Counted from the first letter of the stretch, positions 26,521 to 36,114 are shown. The stretch: DNA of 64,000 nt from Flavobacterium alkalisoli (GCF_008000935.1 NZ_CP042831.1:3534001-3598000); one strand, 5' to 3'. Made by a program: numbers and translations. The notes: a model not told the origin generated them from the sequence alone.

Positions 26521-28412
26521 TATGCTATTTGGTTAAGGCCAAAACCTGCTAAAAGATTATTAATGTTTGCTCTGTGTCCTTGTATCTGAGCCATTGTTAT
26601 TGAACCGCCCATTAAGTATTCACTCATCCCGTCTGTTCCATATACTCCTCCAAAACCTAATAATATTTGATTTGCAGAAATAATGCTCGACGAGGTTACT
26701 GTCCTTGCGTATTCCGTATCACCATTTATATATCTTACAGCTTCAGAACTATCCCTTACTAAGGCTTTTAAGCCTGTTTCAAGAGTAGGAACTCCTCCTG
26801 AAAAATCTGTTAATGATTGATTTATTCTTATAGCTGTAGTTGAAGACAATCCAAATGTACAGTTCCTATTGCTTGCGAGTATCCCTTCTCTTCTGCTTGA
26901 ATTACCGCCATCTTTGTATAAAACATACATTCTTGAAGCATCATTTAGCGTGTAATTTCTCCCCATTATAGCCGGGTTAAACTGAGTGTCAATATAACCA
27001 TCAAGACCGTTGCCTTCAAATCCGTATGCTCCATAAGTAAGCCCGCCGTAAAGCATGAATAAATTATCACCCTTTTCGGTTGTTGCATCTGTAGGGATAA
27101 AATCAGAAGCATAACTGTTATTCTCTAACTGTGGGTGCCAAACGTACCATATATCATCTAAACTTTGAGTTGAACCCACATCACCATAATATATACTATA
27201 AGAATTACCTATAACACAATCAGTTGCTGTGATAGAAATTTTAAACCAACCATTTCCCACATTTTGTATTGTTCCATTAGTAATTGTTCCCAAATCATAA
27301 TTAATAACACCTGTTTTTTTTATAATAGATGTAGTATCATCTCTTAACCTAAAATTTGCAGTTAAAGCCGTCCCTGATTTTGTGTAAATACTATATGTTA
27401 AAGTTGTTGAGTTAGCTATTATACCTGTTTTTCTTGATACACCGGGATTCCCTTTAAATTGAAATTTACAAGCAGTAAAGCTACCATCTGGAGCAGTTGT
27501 TTCTAAAGTATTGGGTTCTTTAATATTCCCGGTTCCTGAATAACTCCATCCTGAATTAGTAAAATAAGTACTATAAGTACAAAGGTTTTCTATAGTTCCC
27601 TTACCAAAAGGGTTACGCCAGTTAATACGGGCAAAGTTCATTAACGCAGGGTCATTATAGGCAAATAAGCCATATAAGTCCTGCTTATGCCAAACGCCAA
27701 TTCTAATCTCCTGTTTTATAAATTCATTGATTAAAAGCTTTTCCCTCAGATCGGGTGCGGTAAAATTCTTTTGCTGCGCCTTTGCAAATATCATCCCTGT
27801 ATCATACAGCAGGCGTTTCTTGCCGTAAATGGTGTTACCCCTTATTATAGTGAAAGGCTTGTGTTTTCCTAAGCCTAAAGCAGCACCATAAGTAGGTGTA
27901 TAAGCCGTTGGTGTGTCGCTTAAAACGTTTGCCCTTTCAAGTTGTAGACCATATATTTTAAAGCTCTTTGCTGTAGCTGCACTGATGTTTTTATATACTG
28001 AAATAGATGTAATAGTCGCCCCCGGTGCAATTGCCACATTTATCCAAACCCTATAAATCCCGTTACCTAAATGTAGGTGATTTGGTATATATACAGTGTT
28101 AGCATTATAGGTAAATGCAAAGTCGAGATTACCGGGTACTGTACTTGGCTCTAAGCCGTCATCCATTTTTACGTAAGCAGAAATAATAATCCTGCCATTT
28201 GGTACAACCACAACATTACAGGGCATTACCGCCTGTCTTGTTATACTGTTGTTTCCAAACGATATGGCCTTACTCTCATTTATATGCCCTTCCCAGTCAA
28301 AGCTTACCTCACTTGTATTTGCTAATACAGTAAAATTATGATTGTTGGGCAGTTCGTTTTTACCCCCGTAAAAATAGATTGGATTGTATTTTATATTATT
28401 GTTTAAAACCAT
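26520..28412 (-). CDS. Large tail fibre/receptor-binding protein with lectin-like domains
   Basis: 630 residues from 28,412, one base after the previous stop. Two internal beta-rich carbohydrate-binding-like modules can be seen (around residues 40-165, SKAISFGNNSITRQAV to LQLERANVL, and ~275-430, ENLCTYSTYFTNSGW to PQLENNSYASDF). A C-terminal LamG/concanavalin-like part follows (GYIDTQFNPA, ANQILLGFGGVYG). The position after other fibre genes and this modular make-up suggest a host-recognition protein. No enzymatic motif seen. Confidence 0.68.
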   Translation of the reverse strand: MVLNNNIKYNPIYFYGGKNELPNNHNFTVLANTSEVSFDWEGHINESKAISFGNNSITRQAVMPCNVVVVPNGRIIISAYVKMDDGLEPSTVPGNLDFAFTYNANTVYIPNHLHLGNGIYRVWINVAIAPGATITSISVYKNISAATAKSFKIYGLQLERANVLSDTPTAYTPTYGAALGLGKHKPFTIIRGNTIYGKKRLLYDTGMIFAKAQQKNFTAPDLREKLLINEFIKQEIRIGVWHKQDLYGLFAYNDPALMNFARINWRNPFGKGTIENLCTYSTYFTNSGWSYSGTGNIKEPNTLETTAPDGSFTACKFQFKGNPGVSRKTGIIANSTTLTYSIYTKSGTALTANFRLRDDTTSIIKKTGVINYDLGTITNGTIQNVGNGWFKISITATDCVIGNSYSIYYGDVGSTQSLDDIWYVWHPQLENNSYASDFIPTDATTEKGDNLFMLYGGLTYGAYGFEGNGLDGYIDTQFNPAIMGRNYTLNDASRMYVLYKDGGNSSRREGILASNRNCTFGLSSTTAIRINQSLTDFSGGVPTLETGLKALVRDSSEAVRYINGDTEYARTVTSSSIISANQILLGFGGVYGTDGMSEYLMGGSITMAQIQGHRANINNLLAGFGLNQIA

Positions 28413-28413
28413 G

Positions 28414-29613
28414 TTACGAACGGTAAGAAAGGTTATACTCAAGAGTTCCGGCAGGTGCAGAACCCGTATAGGTTAAAATAATATTGGTAGCGTCACAGCT
28501 CACAGCAAACTGACCCGGTAAAGCTGCCGCATTAGCAGCTACAACATTAACCCATGTAGGCACACCCGGCAGGCCGTGAGGTATATTAATCGTAGTACCT
28601 CCCGGGGCTGTTAAGGTAGTTTTGCCATAGTACTCCTCGCTGTCGTCTTTTACAAAGCTTAACGTTCCCTCATCATCGGTAACGGCTAAAGAGTTCATAA
28701 CTTCAAGCTTCAGTACAGGGATATCGCTGTTTACCCCTAAGGCTATCTTAGTGCCGAGGTCGGTTTGTATTTGGTTAATCTGCCCCTGTAATTTACCCGC
28801 TGCCGCAAGTATGGTATCGGCAGCAACTACAGCCGCATTACTTACTGCAAATCCCGTAAGCGTTACACCCCTTACAGTCGTAGGAGCGTCAGCCGTAGCC
28901 AGTTTTGAATCAAGAGCAGTTTGTAAACCGTTAATTCTTGAAATATCAAAATCTACATTAAAGAGAACCGTTCCGGTACTACTTTTGAACTGTAAACGAC
29001 CCGGAGTAGAACCCCACCCGGCTATGCTTACCAAGTTGGCTACAAAATCGGCTACAGGTATAGAAGCAAGTAACTCATCTGCATCATTACGCAGCTCTAA
29101 TGTCTTATCAACAGAGTTATAAGTTATGCTTGTACCTTCGTTGTTCAGAGAACCAAGATTAGCTGATGCAATAGTGGTTCCGGCACCGTCCCTTAAGCTT
29201 AGGGTTGCCGATGCAGGTACAAAAACAATACTCATGCTTTGCACAAAAGTCATTAACGCATAATCTTCCATACCAATAATCTCATTGGCCGCATGCGAAT
29301 GTGCTTCTGGTGGAAATGAAATAGGGATATTTATAATGTCGCCATAATCCCCGCTTTTACCTACCGCACTTATATCGGCATCATTTGCCTTAGCATCAAA
29401 TAGGTCAGCGTGTGCCTCTGGGTCAGTTAGATGGCCATTTAATTGAGCGGCCTCTGCCTTAGCTGCTAAAGTAGCCGTTAAGTCCTGTACCTTGTTTTGC
29501 GGTATATTGTCATCCTTATGCCAAAAGGAAGTAAATGTCTGAAGGAACTGGTTTTCTGTAGGCTTGTCGCCTGTTTGAAACCAACTTAAAATTGTATTGA
29601 TGTTTGTTGCCAT
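28414..29613 (-). CDS. Tail fibre shaft-like protein
   Basis: 399 residues. The N-terminus has a motif common in Bacteroidota phage fibres (LSWFQTGDKPTENQFLQTF, SFWHKDDNIP), followed by alanine-rich helices, DAKANDADI repeats and a beta-rich C-terminus with GTLEYNLSYRS. Probably trimeric. It precedes the large fibre by one base. Confidence 0.65.
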   Translation of the reverse strand: MATNINTILSWFQTGDKPTENQFLQTFTSFWHKDDNIPQNKVQDLTATLAAKAEAAQLNGHLTDPEAHADLFDAKANDADISAVGKSGDYGDIINIPISFPPEAHSHAANEIIGMEDYALMTFVQSMSIVFVPASATLSLRDGAGTTIASANLGSLNNEGTSITYNSVDKTLELRNDADELLASIPVADFVANLVSIAGWGSTPGRLQFKSSTGTVLFNVDFDISRINGLQTALDSKLATADAPTTVRGVTLTGFAVSNAAVVAADTILAAAGKLQGQINQIQTDLGTKIALGVNSDIPVLKLEVMNSLAVTDDEGTLSFVKDDSEEYYGKTTLTAPGGTTINIPHGLPGVPTWVNVVAANAAALPGQFAVSCDATNIILTYTGSAPAGTLEYNLSYRS

Positions 29614-29614
29614 A

Positions 29615-30463
29615 TTATCCTATTCTATGAATGAAATAAACTATCCTGTGCGGGTTAAGTATGTTAACAGGCTGCGAACCTCCAGTATTATTCCCGGTAG
29701 AAGTTACACCGTCAGCAGCTATGGTTTTTACAGGTACGTCATTACCGTAGTCAATAACTTCGGCTGCGCCGTCCTTACGTTTTAAAATGCTGCTGTCTAT
29801 CGGGTGCGAGTGAGGTGGTAGGTTGTTTGCCGATAGTGTTACCTGTTTAGAACCTCCCTGCCCTAATAGTGTGTTAAATGTTGAGTCGTCAGGGTCAAGA
29901 CCAACCGGGAACTTACCACGTAAAGGAGTGTACTCTGCCCACCCGGCAGGAATTTCGCTTGCGGGCTTCATCCAGAGTATAACACCTCCTGCCGCCTGAA
30001 ATACAGCGTTTATACTCTCTAAAGTCTGTACCCTTGCGGTTAACTGATTCACTGCGGTTAGTGATGCCTTAGCGTTAAGTATTGCCTCAAGGCCACGTGT
30101 TGGGTAACAACGTTGAAAACCTGCCCAAGAAATAGATCCTGTTCCGGTGCCGAAAGATGCCCAACGTATTTTGTGTACCGTCTGTATAGTTCCGTTCTTG
30201 TAAGGTCGGTTAACGTTCTGCTCATTAATAATGATAGATGCCTGTGTTACACCGCCTCTAAACTCCATTACCTCACCATTTATAAAGAGAACACCGTCAC
30301 TTGTGGTGTTGTTAGAGTTGTTATACACACAGCCCTCTATAATGGAAAAGTCACCCGCTAAAAAGCCCAGTGCATTAAAGAGGGTGTAGCTATCCTGAAG
30401 TTCCTGAAGCCTTTCCTGATGCAGTTTTAAACCGCCTGTATTAGTAAATACTGATTTGTTCAT
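29615..30463 (-). CDS. Tail fibre with collar-like domain
   Basis: 282 residues. The C-terminal ~120 residues have the tail-collar pattern: IPAGWAEYTPLRGKFPVGLDP, QVTLSANNLPPHSHPI and a final HRIVYFIHRIG. The N-terminal part should attach to the baseplate. Adjacent to the other fibre genes, one base after the previous stop. Confidence 0.75.
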   Translation of the reverse strand: MNKSVFTNTGGLKLHQERLQELQDSYTLFNALGFLAGDFSIIEGCVYNNSNNTTSDGVLFINGEVMEFRGGVTQASIIINEQNVNRPYKNGTIQTVHKIRWASFGTGTGSISWAGFQRCYPTRGLEAILNAKASLTAVNQLTARVQTLESINAVFQAAGGVILWMKPASEIPAGWAEYTPLRGKFPVGLDPDDSTFNTLLGQGGSKQVTLSANNLPPHSHPIDSSILKRKDGAAEVIDYGNDVPVKTIAADGVTSTGNNTGGSQPVNILNPHRIVYFIHRIG

Positions 30464-30464
30464 A

Positions 30465-30953
30465 TTATTCGCTTATTACTAAAATTGTATATCTTTTCCC
30501 GCCTGCTTTATAAAAGCGTATATGTGCATTTACACTGTGCAGGCTGTTATCATAAACCTCCTGAGGCACATAAACAATAAAATCTAATCCGGTATCGCCC
30601 GTTTCTCCTTCAGTATATAACCAAAGGAAATCCTCCTCTGTTTCACTGCCTATATATTCATCCTGTTGTTCTGCCTCGGTATAAATTACGGCCGTTTCAT
30701 TAATCTGGCCATTCGTTATATATATGCGCCTTAACACCGTATCAAACTTATCGTTTAGAGACTTCCTGAGATAACATACCTGCCCGTTATGGTTAAGCTT
30801 GTAAATGTTCTCCTTTCTTAATTGAAACCAGTTATAATACACTGTTTCAATAGGCTTTAAAAGCACGGATAAAAACCTGATATTTTTAAGCTTCCGCTTA
30901 TTAATAGGTAGTTCATTAATAAGCAGCAATAGGAAGTTTACATCAAACCACAT
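30465..30953 (-). CDS. Baseplate-associated phage protein, unknown
   Basis: About 162 residues from the Met at 30,953 (an upstream Met at 30,968 is possible). The start overlaps the baseplate gene stop by 11 bases. It lies where Mu encodes gp48 (tail-tip/wedge protein), so a similar role is likely by position. No family motif seen. Confidence 0.55.
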   Translation of the reverse strand: MWFDVNFLLLLINELPINKRKLKNIRFLSVLLKPIETVYYNWFQLRKENIYKLNHNGQVCYLRKSLNDKFDTVLRRIYITNGQINETAVIYTEAEQQDEYIGSETEEDFLWLYTEGETGDTGLDFIVYVPQEVYDNSLHSVNAHIRFYKAGGKRYTILVISE

Positions 30954-31785
30954 ACGTAATATTATCAAACGTTACTACTTCAAAATATCCTGACTCCGGT
31001 ATCGTTGCTATGTTTAACGGCTGAAGGTCGCCATAGCCTGCCGTCTCTGCATCAATCCACGAGGTCTCAGCGTTTAATATTGTAGCATCAATCACTCCCG
31101 GAACAACCTGCAACCTGTCAATTAAATGGTTAAGGCGAAGCTCCCCGTTAAATGGCAACTCCTTCATGTATGCCTGTATCGCTTCATTAACCGGGTTGTT
31201 TCCGTTTAGTATGCTTATGCCATTAGCATCCAGTACAAGCGCATCACGTTTAACCTGTATTGATAGGTAAAGCCTGTCCGGCAGGAAGTTTATAATCTCA
31301 AGGTCAACACCTGCCCATTTAACCTCCTCCATATAAGCTTCAAAAGCTTCTTTTTGCTCAAGGGGTATTGGGGCAAGAACCCCGTTTTCTTCGCCCGCTA
31401 TTTTAATAATTACCGTACTGCTGTCTTCAGCTTCATTAACGGCACAGTACTTTACAACTTTAGCCGCTTCTATTTGCTCATCCGTTGCCCCTGTAGTATC
31501 AAAATAGTCATGGTCTGTAACTAAATCAAAGCCATATAAAAAAGCTAATGCCATAGTTCTGTACCACGGCAGTCGGCCTGACTTTTGGTTAAATAAGGTA
31601 GTGGCCACTTCTGCATCGTGCGTATCAAACAGATTTTCCATAGTTCCTATTGATACCGCCACTATATAAGTAAACAGCCTAAACATGGCCGTTGCACTTG
31701 TTGACGTAAACACTAATGATAAAACACTATCATTAGCGATGGCCAACAACATTTCATTTTGTATTTCAGATATCTGTCTTGCCAT
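30943..31785 (-). CDS. Baseplate wedge protein (gp47/J-like)
   Basis: 280 residues. The N-terminal helix (ISEIQNEMLLAIANDSVLS), the central WAGVDLEIINFLPDRLYLSIQV and the late LRLNHLIDRLQVVPGVIDATIL match the baseplate J/gp47 pattern: the subunit that links the tail hub to the fibres. Located between LysM-type and gp48-like genes, as in contractile-tail modules. Confidence 0.72.
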   Translation of the reverse strand: MARQISEIQNEMLLAIANDSVLSLVFTSTSATAMFRLFTYIVAVSIGTMENLFDTHDAEVATTLFNQKSGRLPWYRTMALAFLYGFDLVTDHDYFDTTGATDEQIEAAKVVKYCAVNEAEDSSTVIIKIAGEENGVLAPIPLEQKEAFEAYMEEVKWAGVDLEIINFLPDRLYLSIQVKRDALVLDANGISILNGNNPVNEAIQAYMKELPFNGELRLNHLIDRLQVVPGVIDATILNAETSWIDAETAGYGDLQPLNIATIPESGYFEVVTFDNITYVV

Positions 31786-31787
31786 AA

Positions 31788-32090
31788 TTATGATACTATA
31801 AAAGTTGAACCTATTATCATATAATCTATACCATCCGGTTCGCTTGGTATCTGTTCCAGAGTAGCAGCTGTCGCTATAAGTTGGTTGTACTTCACAAAGT
31901 TGTTTACAATCTCAGGCTTCTTAAATTTGCTGTCCGGGATAGTTAATATTTGTCCCGGAACAAGAGCTGAAGTTATTGACAGGTTGTTAGCCAGAGCCAA
32001 TTCAAAAACTGCCTGAGCATTGCCAAGCTCCTGAACCGCTATATCAAAAAGGCTTTGATTATTGGATATTGTCACCGTTTTTTGTGCCAT
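31788..32090 (-). CDS. LysM-domain tail protein
   Basis: 100 residues from the ATG at 32,090. One LysM domain (SNNQSLFDIAVQELGNAQAVFELALANNLS, LVPGQILTIPDSKF). In Mu-like phages LysM proteins sit at the tail hub. It overlaps the end of the holin gene by 32 bases. Confidence 0.72.
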   Translation of the reverse strand: MAQKTVTISNNQSLFDIAVQELGNAQAVFELALANNLSITSALVPGQILTIPDSKFKKPEIVNNFVKYNQLIATAATLEQIPSEPDGIDYMIIGSTFIVS

Positions 32091-32628
32091 CAAACTCAAA
32101 CCATTTGTTAAACTTCCTTAGTACTACTCCGTGCAGGCCTTTTGCTTCAGCATAGCCCAACGCTGATAAATTTTCCAAATAAGATATAACCATCTGAAAC
32201 ACGATGCCTACAAACACAATGTAGTATAGCCATCCGAATGGGTTAATCTCAAATCCTACTATTACTTTTGACTCCATCTTTGAGGCAAAGGTGTACAGCA
32301 GTGCAAGTATCTGTATATACACGCCAATCTTTAAAAACATCCTACCCAGCTTGCGGCTCTGGATGCGCTCACCCTTCTTCTTTAAAGCGACCTTTATGCC
32401 TGTTTGAAACTCAGCAGCGCACAGCCAAACAAAAGCTCCCACAACCATGATATCAAGCCCCAAAGAACCCTCTATAAACTCTCTTATTGTGCCAAGCGAC
32501 ACTATTAAAGGGAGTGTTACTTTTAGGTTCTTCATGTAAAACAGCTTAAACACCGTTGTACACAGGTCGTTTGTATTGGCATAACCAAAACCTTTAAGCA
32601 GGTAATTTAAATGCTCTATAAGCTTCAT
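32059..32628 (-). CDS. Phage holin family protein
   Basis: 189 residues with three or four membrane segments: VTLPLIVSLGTIREFI, LGLDIMVVGAFVWLCAAEF, IGVYIQILALLYTFA and LYYIVFVGIVFQMVI. This layout fits the holin_4 (toxin-secretion/phage-lysis) family. It would open the inner membrane for the endolysin. The endolysin and spanin genes lie ~1.5 kb upstream in the same operon. Confidence 0.72.
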   Translation of the reverse strand: MKLIEHLNYLLKGFGYANTNDLCTTVFKLFYMKNLKVTLPLIVSLGTIREFIEGSLGLDIMVVGAFVWLCAAEFQTGIKVALKKKGERIQSRKLGRMFLKIGVYIQILALLYTFASKMESKVIVGFEINPFGWLYYIVFVGIVFQMVISYLENLSALGYAEAKGLHGVVLRKFNKWFEFDGTKNGDNIQ

Positions 32629-32909
32629 ACTTTTATGATAAGATTATTAAAATCATTACTGATTTCAGGGTTAGCGTAACCATCCATCTGTAATTGTAAT
32701 GTAAGGTCACGTACAAATTTTTGTTTGCTTGCGGTTGATTTCTTGAGATACTTTGACGCTCCAAAACCAACTAAAGGAAATTGTTTATACTCTCCCGGAT
32801 GCGCTAAAAAAATACAGTTAACGTGCTGTTGGTCACTTTGTATTATAGCAAAGTCCCCGTTTTCAGTCATCAGGTCAAAGTTTTCGTCCAGGGCTATATC
32901 CTTATTCAT
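32625..32909 (-). CDS. Baseplate wedge protein W (gp25/gp46-like)
   Basis: 94 residues: DIALDENFDLMTENGDFAII near the start, then QHVNCIFLAHPGEYKQFPLVGFG. This is the GPW/gp25 pattern of contractile-tail baseplates. It overlaps the next gene by four bases (coupled translation). Confidence 0.65.
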   Translation of the reverse strand: MNKDIALDENFDLMTENGDFAIIQSDQQHVNCIFLAHPGEYKQFPLVGFGASKYLKKSTASKQKFVRDLTLQLQMDGYANPEISNDFNNLIIKV

Positions 32910-32911
32910 GT

Positions 32912-33100
32912 TTATTCTACTTTACCGTTTAATAGCGCACCGCCGTTAGATGGGCAAAGACCCACAACAGTACCGCTCTTAACATACACCTCAATAGCAT
33001 CGGCCAACTGCTGTGCAACTGTCTCAACGTTGCTACTGGTGGTAGGGTTATTAAATATGGTTATCAAGGTTTGAATTAATGTTGGTTTGTCTAATCCCAT
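32912..33100 (-). CDS. Small phage protein, unknown
   Basis: 62 residues, alpha-helical at first (TLIQTLITIFNN, ETVAQQLADAIEVYVKSG), with a Gly/Val-rich end resembling a short tail-spike tip or assembly factor. It lies between the spike and wedge genes and overlaps the spike stop by one base. Confidence 0.55.
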   Translation of the reverse strand: MGLDKPTLIQTLITIFNNPTTSSNVETVAQQLADAIEVYVKSGTVVGLCPSNGGALLNGKVE

Positions 33101-33624
33101 TACTCTATCAGTATTTTATTAAGTTTGGTTTTGTTAGTGTCAGTTATGCTCTGTTTTATTTGTGTTATCACCGGAACATTAGGCGTTACACCCACAGAAA
33201 CAACTATCTTGTTAACCTCGTCGCATAAAGCTCCGAATCCGTCCTGAAATTGGTTTAAAACCGTTTTAAGGTTCTCTCCCTGATTGGTTATCCTTACACC
33301 TTCTTCCTGAAGGTCAAAAACAAGCGCACCAATTTTTACATTTATCGTTTCGACTTCTGAGCAGGCCAGTAAGAAAGCTTCGCTAACATCATTCTCAATA
33401 ATAGCACACAATACTTCGCTACCAACCTTCGGAACAACTTTAAACTTATTGGCCTGCTCCTCATCGATAATTGCATGAAAGCGCACATCTAACAAGTCCG
33501 GCAGGTCTGTCCGGGAAACATCTAAAACATTATCCCGTACCTCTTTTACAGTTCCGGACACTACCGTCATAATAAGCTGCTTCTTTACAAGAGCTTCAAC
33601 GGCCTGCTTAAAAGTCTCTAACAT
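33100..33624 (-). CDS. Baseplate spike protein (gpV/gp45-like)
   Basis: 174 residues. An OB-fold start (VVSGTVKEVRDNVLDVSRTDLPDLLDVRFHA, VPKVGSEVLCAIIENDVSEAFLLACSEVE) is the mark of the tail spike/gp45 group. It pierces the outer membrane of the next host. Follows the lysis genes by one base. Confidence 0.75.
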   Translation of the reverse strand: MLETFKQAVEALVKKQLIMTVVSGTVKEVRDNVLDVSRTDLPDLLDVRFHAIIDEEQANKFKVVPKVGSEVLCAIIENDVSEAFLLACSEVETINVKIGALVFDLQEEGVRITNQGENLKTVLNQFQDGFGALCDEVNKIVVSVGVTPNVPVITQIKQSITDTNKTKLNKILIE

Positions 33625-34209
33625 TTAAAACTGTTTTAAAGTCTTTTTAAAATCCCTGTATTTCTTATACAGCCATCTTACTATTACTACCGCAATGAGA
33701 ACCAGTATCGCTGCCCACCAGTACGACCATAAGCTCACAGGTTCACTATGTACAAACTTATTGTCGCTTTCCTGCTTAATCTCGGTAGAACCTTCGCTCT
33801 CAAAATCTGAAGCTTTGGCCACATCATTTTGTTTTTGAGTCTGCTCTTTGGCCGTCTCTGTAGATGCTTCCTTTTTGGTAGTTTCTTCCTTAGAGTTTGT
33901 CAGCTCTACTTCAGCATTTGTAAAGACTGTTTTACGGCCTTCAGGGTCTTCCACTGTCATTGGCTTATCCTTATCGATTGGGGTAAGCTTAACACCGGAT
34001 GCAGTCACTGTACTTTGCGTATTGCTTTCTGATGCTTGCGTTTTTTCAGTATTCTTTTCTTCAGACGATCTGTCTGTTTCCGTTTGGCTCAGGCTACTTT
34101 TTTGCTCTTGGTTAAGCTCAAGTTCCTGACTCTCTTTGGCCACTTGCCGGGTTTTACATCCGTACATAATGAACACGGCCATGAAGGATAATACTATTAA
34201 CTTTTTCAT
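33625..34209 (-). CDS. Putative unimolecular spanin (u-spanin)
   Basis: 194 residues. An N-terminal lipobox (FMAVFIMYGC) predicts outer-membrane lipid anchoring; a highly polar Gln/Glu/Lys/Ser-rich stalk (residues ~25-150) follows; a C-terminal membrane segment (WAAILVLIAVVIVRWLY) and basic tail end the protein. One protein anchored in both membranes is the design of phage T1-type u-spanins. It overlaps the endolysin stop by four bases. No rz/rz1-like pair is seen elsewhere. Alternative: a simple exported lipoprotein. Confidence 0.72.
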   Translation of the reverse strand: MKKLIVLSFMAVFIMYGCKTRQVAKESQELELNQEQKSSLSQTETDRSSEEKNTEKTQASESNTQSTVTASGVKLTPIDKDKPMTVEDPEGRKTVFTNAEVELTNSKEETTKKEASTETAKEQTQKQNDVAKASDFESEGSTEIKQESDNKFVHSEPVSLWSYWWAAILVLIAVVIVRWLYKKYRDFKKTLKQF

Positions 34210-34532
34210 GGCTTCATTTCAAAATGGTTAGCATCCCAACCCCAGTCATACCCGGCAACGTTATCCGGGTGCAGTGATTTCCATTTTTCTGCAAGAGGCT
34301 TGTAAGGCTCTCTTTGGGATTGATAAACACCATTAACAAACAGGTTAAGGTCTATTGCAAGTTTGTCCTGATGTCTGCTGTGTGTTGTTTTAGTCAGCCC
34401 TTTTTTCAGGTATATTTGTTGTTGTTCCTCAGTTCTTAACAGTTCGCCTGCTGTAAGCTCGTAACCGTTCTCATAAGCCCAAAGAATCAAGAGGGCGACA
34501 TTTTTTAAGAATATACTTTGCTTTTTTCTCAT
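34206..34532 (-). CDS. M15-type peptidoglycan endopeptidase (endolysin)
   Basis: 108 residues, the short form of the M15 family. Zinc ligands fit HSRHQDKLAIDLNLF (His, Asp) and WDANHFEMKP (His). It would cut the peptide part of peptidoglycan. No signal peptide, so release depends on the holin. It overlaps the hub gene start and the spanin start by four bases each. Confidence 0.85.
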   Translation of the reverse strand: MRKKQSIFLKNVALLILWAYENGYELTAGELLRTEEQQQIYLKKGLTKTTHSRHQDKLAIDLNLFVNGVYQSQREPYKPLAEKWKSLHPDNVAGYDWGWDANHFEMKP

Positions 34533-35524
34533 AACTTCATTCCTAATGTATTGGTTCTTTTAAATCCGTCATTGCCATTAAAATCAATAGTAACGGCCTC
34601 TATCAAGTATTTACCCGCACGCTCACTATTCTCATAGTTAGGGTCGGTAATAAAAACACCGTCTCCGGGTTTGGTTCGTGGTACTCCCCATGTTGGAATA
34701 CTTCCTCTGTAGCCGTCAAAGCTCAGGGACTTGTATGTCTTTTCGGTTAGGTTCTTCAGCTCGTCAAGTGTCTTGTTGGTAAAATGCAGTGTGCGCACAG
34801 CTCCAAGCTTATCGCCAAAGTCATAGGTTAAACGGCCGCCTTTCCTGTTGAGGGATATTCCTTTGAGTAGTACTCGTATATCCTCTTTTCTCAGGAACTT
34901 GAGTTCGTTAGCCTCATTAGCCCTTACATTGCGGTTTATGTTTACCTGATGTACCGCTATGGGTGCAACATCAATCATAAACCCAACAGTAAGCACACCG
35001 CTTTTAAAGTAACTGTGCAGGCCGTAACTGGATTTTAAACCCTCAAGTATTTTGTATGCTGAGGCATTGGACAAAGTGAACTTTCCGAGGTTAATGTCAT
35101 CAATAACATTATAAGTATAACCCGGAGCAATGTATTTTAAAAGCTGTAGGAGCGTTACATTAGGGAACACCTTTGTATAACTGGTGCGCTTTAAATGCCA
35201 CATTTCGTCCTCACAGTCAATTTCGAGCGGTATGTCAGCCCCAATGGAGCTGACAACACCCGAAAACTCCTCCTCATTGTCTCCGTCATAACCCAATTTA
35301 ATGCTAACGGCATCACCTGCCTTAATGAACTCGGTAATGTTCTTTCGGGCAATCGACTCAACGCTCCCGTTAACAATGGCCGAGTTGTATTCACGTGGCA
35401 GGATGATTTTAGCCGTTTTTGTCTGGTTCTTTATACTTTGTTCAATGTGTATGTTGTTAACCCTGTCAAACCTTACATTCCCTATCGTAACCTCGCAGGT
35501 CATGTTATAAAACAGATAGTTCAT
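34529..35524 (-). CDS. Baseplate hub protein (gpD/gp44-like)
   Basis: 331 residues. Typical hub features: an N-terminal KTAKIILPREY strand region, FIKAGDAVSIKLGYDGDNEEEFSGVV, LEIDCEDEMWHLKR, and FKSGVLTVGF. It forms the centre of the baseplate and carries the spike. The start overlaps the preceding stop by one base. Confidence 0.78.
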   Translation of the reverse strand: MNYLFYNMTCEVTIGNVRFDRVNNIHIEQSIKNQTKTAKIILPREYNSAIVNGSVESIARKNITEFIKAGDAVSIKLGYDGDNEEEFSGVVSSIGADIPLEIDCEDEMWHLKRTSYTKVFPNVTLLQLLKYIAPGYTYNVIDDINLGKFTLSNASAYKILEGLKSSYGLHSYFKSGVLTVGFMIDVAPIAVHQVNINRNVRANEANELKFLRKEDIRVLLKGISLNRKGGRLTYDFGDKLGAVRTLHFTNKTLDELKNLTEKTYKSLSFDGYRGSIPTWGVPRTKPGDGVFITDPNYENSERAGKYLIEAVTIDFNGNDGFKRTNTLGMKL

Positions 35525-36114
35525 TATGCGTTGGGATTTATAAGGGTAAACGTCACTGGCTCAATACTGCGGGCTATAAGCATGTACTGCATTGTATCTT
35601 CAAAACCCTGAACCGGGTTGAACTCTATATCTGTGAAGTATATCGTTTTAATATCTTTATCAAAGAACTGTGTACCTACTACATCTACAACATTGTTGTA
35701 CTTAAACAGGCGGTAAAGCCTTTTTATCAGGTCTTCAGGATATGTCCTGTTTTTAACGTCTATCAGTAAGCCCCGCATCCGGATATCGAAGGGTCTGGTA
35801 CCCCACCGCTCTATAACTAAGTTATCTGTACCGTTGACTTGCGTTTCTATCAAGTCCTTTTGCTGTGTGAAACTTATTAATGGCGGTGGAGCAAGTAACC
35901 CGTCAAAATCTTTAGCGTTTAGCATATCGCCAAACTTTACACTGTCTGACTCATACAGGAACTCTATATCTTCAAAGCTTCCTTCGCTTTCCGGATAGGT
36001 TACAAGACTATAGTCGTTAGTAACCCTTGCCTGAGAGGGGAGCTTAGTTGTTGCTAAGAACCCAAAAGCGGCAGCATACCTGCCGCTTAATGAAATAATC
36101 AGTTCCTGTGTCAT
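35524..36114 (-). CDS. DUF6046-like phage tail protein
   Basis: 196 residues: VTYPESEGSFEDIEFLYESD, WGTRPFDIRMRGLLIDVKNRTYPEDLIKRLYRLF and a final IARSIEPVTFTL. Looks like the DUF6046 group of Bacteroidota contractile-tail phages; probably a tail or baseplate adaptor. Its ATG overlaps the TGA of the frameshifted chaperone product. Confidence 0.6.
   Translation of the reverse strand: MTQELIISLSGRYAAAFGFLATTKLPSQARVTNDYSLVTYPESEGSFEDIEFLYESDSVKFGDMLNAKDFDGLLAPPPLISFTQQKDLIETQVNGTDNLVIERWGTRPFDIRMRGLLIDVKNRTYPEDLIKRLYRLFKYNNVVDVVGTQFFDKDIKTIYFTDIEFNPVQGFEDTMQYMLIARSIEPVTFTLINPNA

Noticed and set aside
28751..29122. Plus-strand 123-residue frame
   Set aside because: Antisense shadow of the fibre-shaft gene, whose operon spacing is tight; no family-like pattern.
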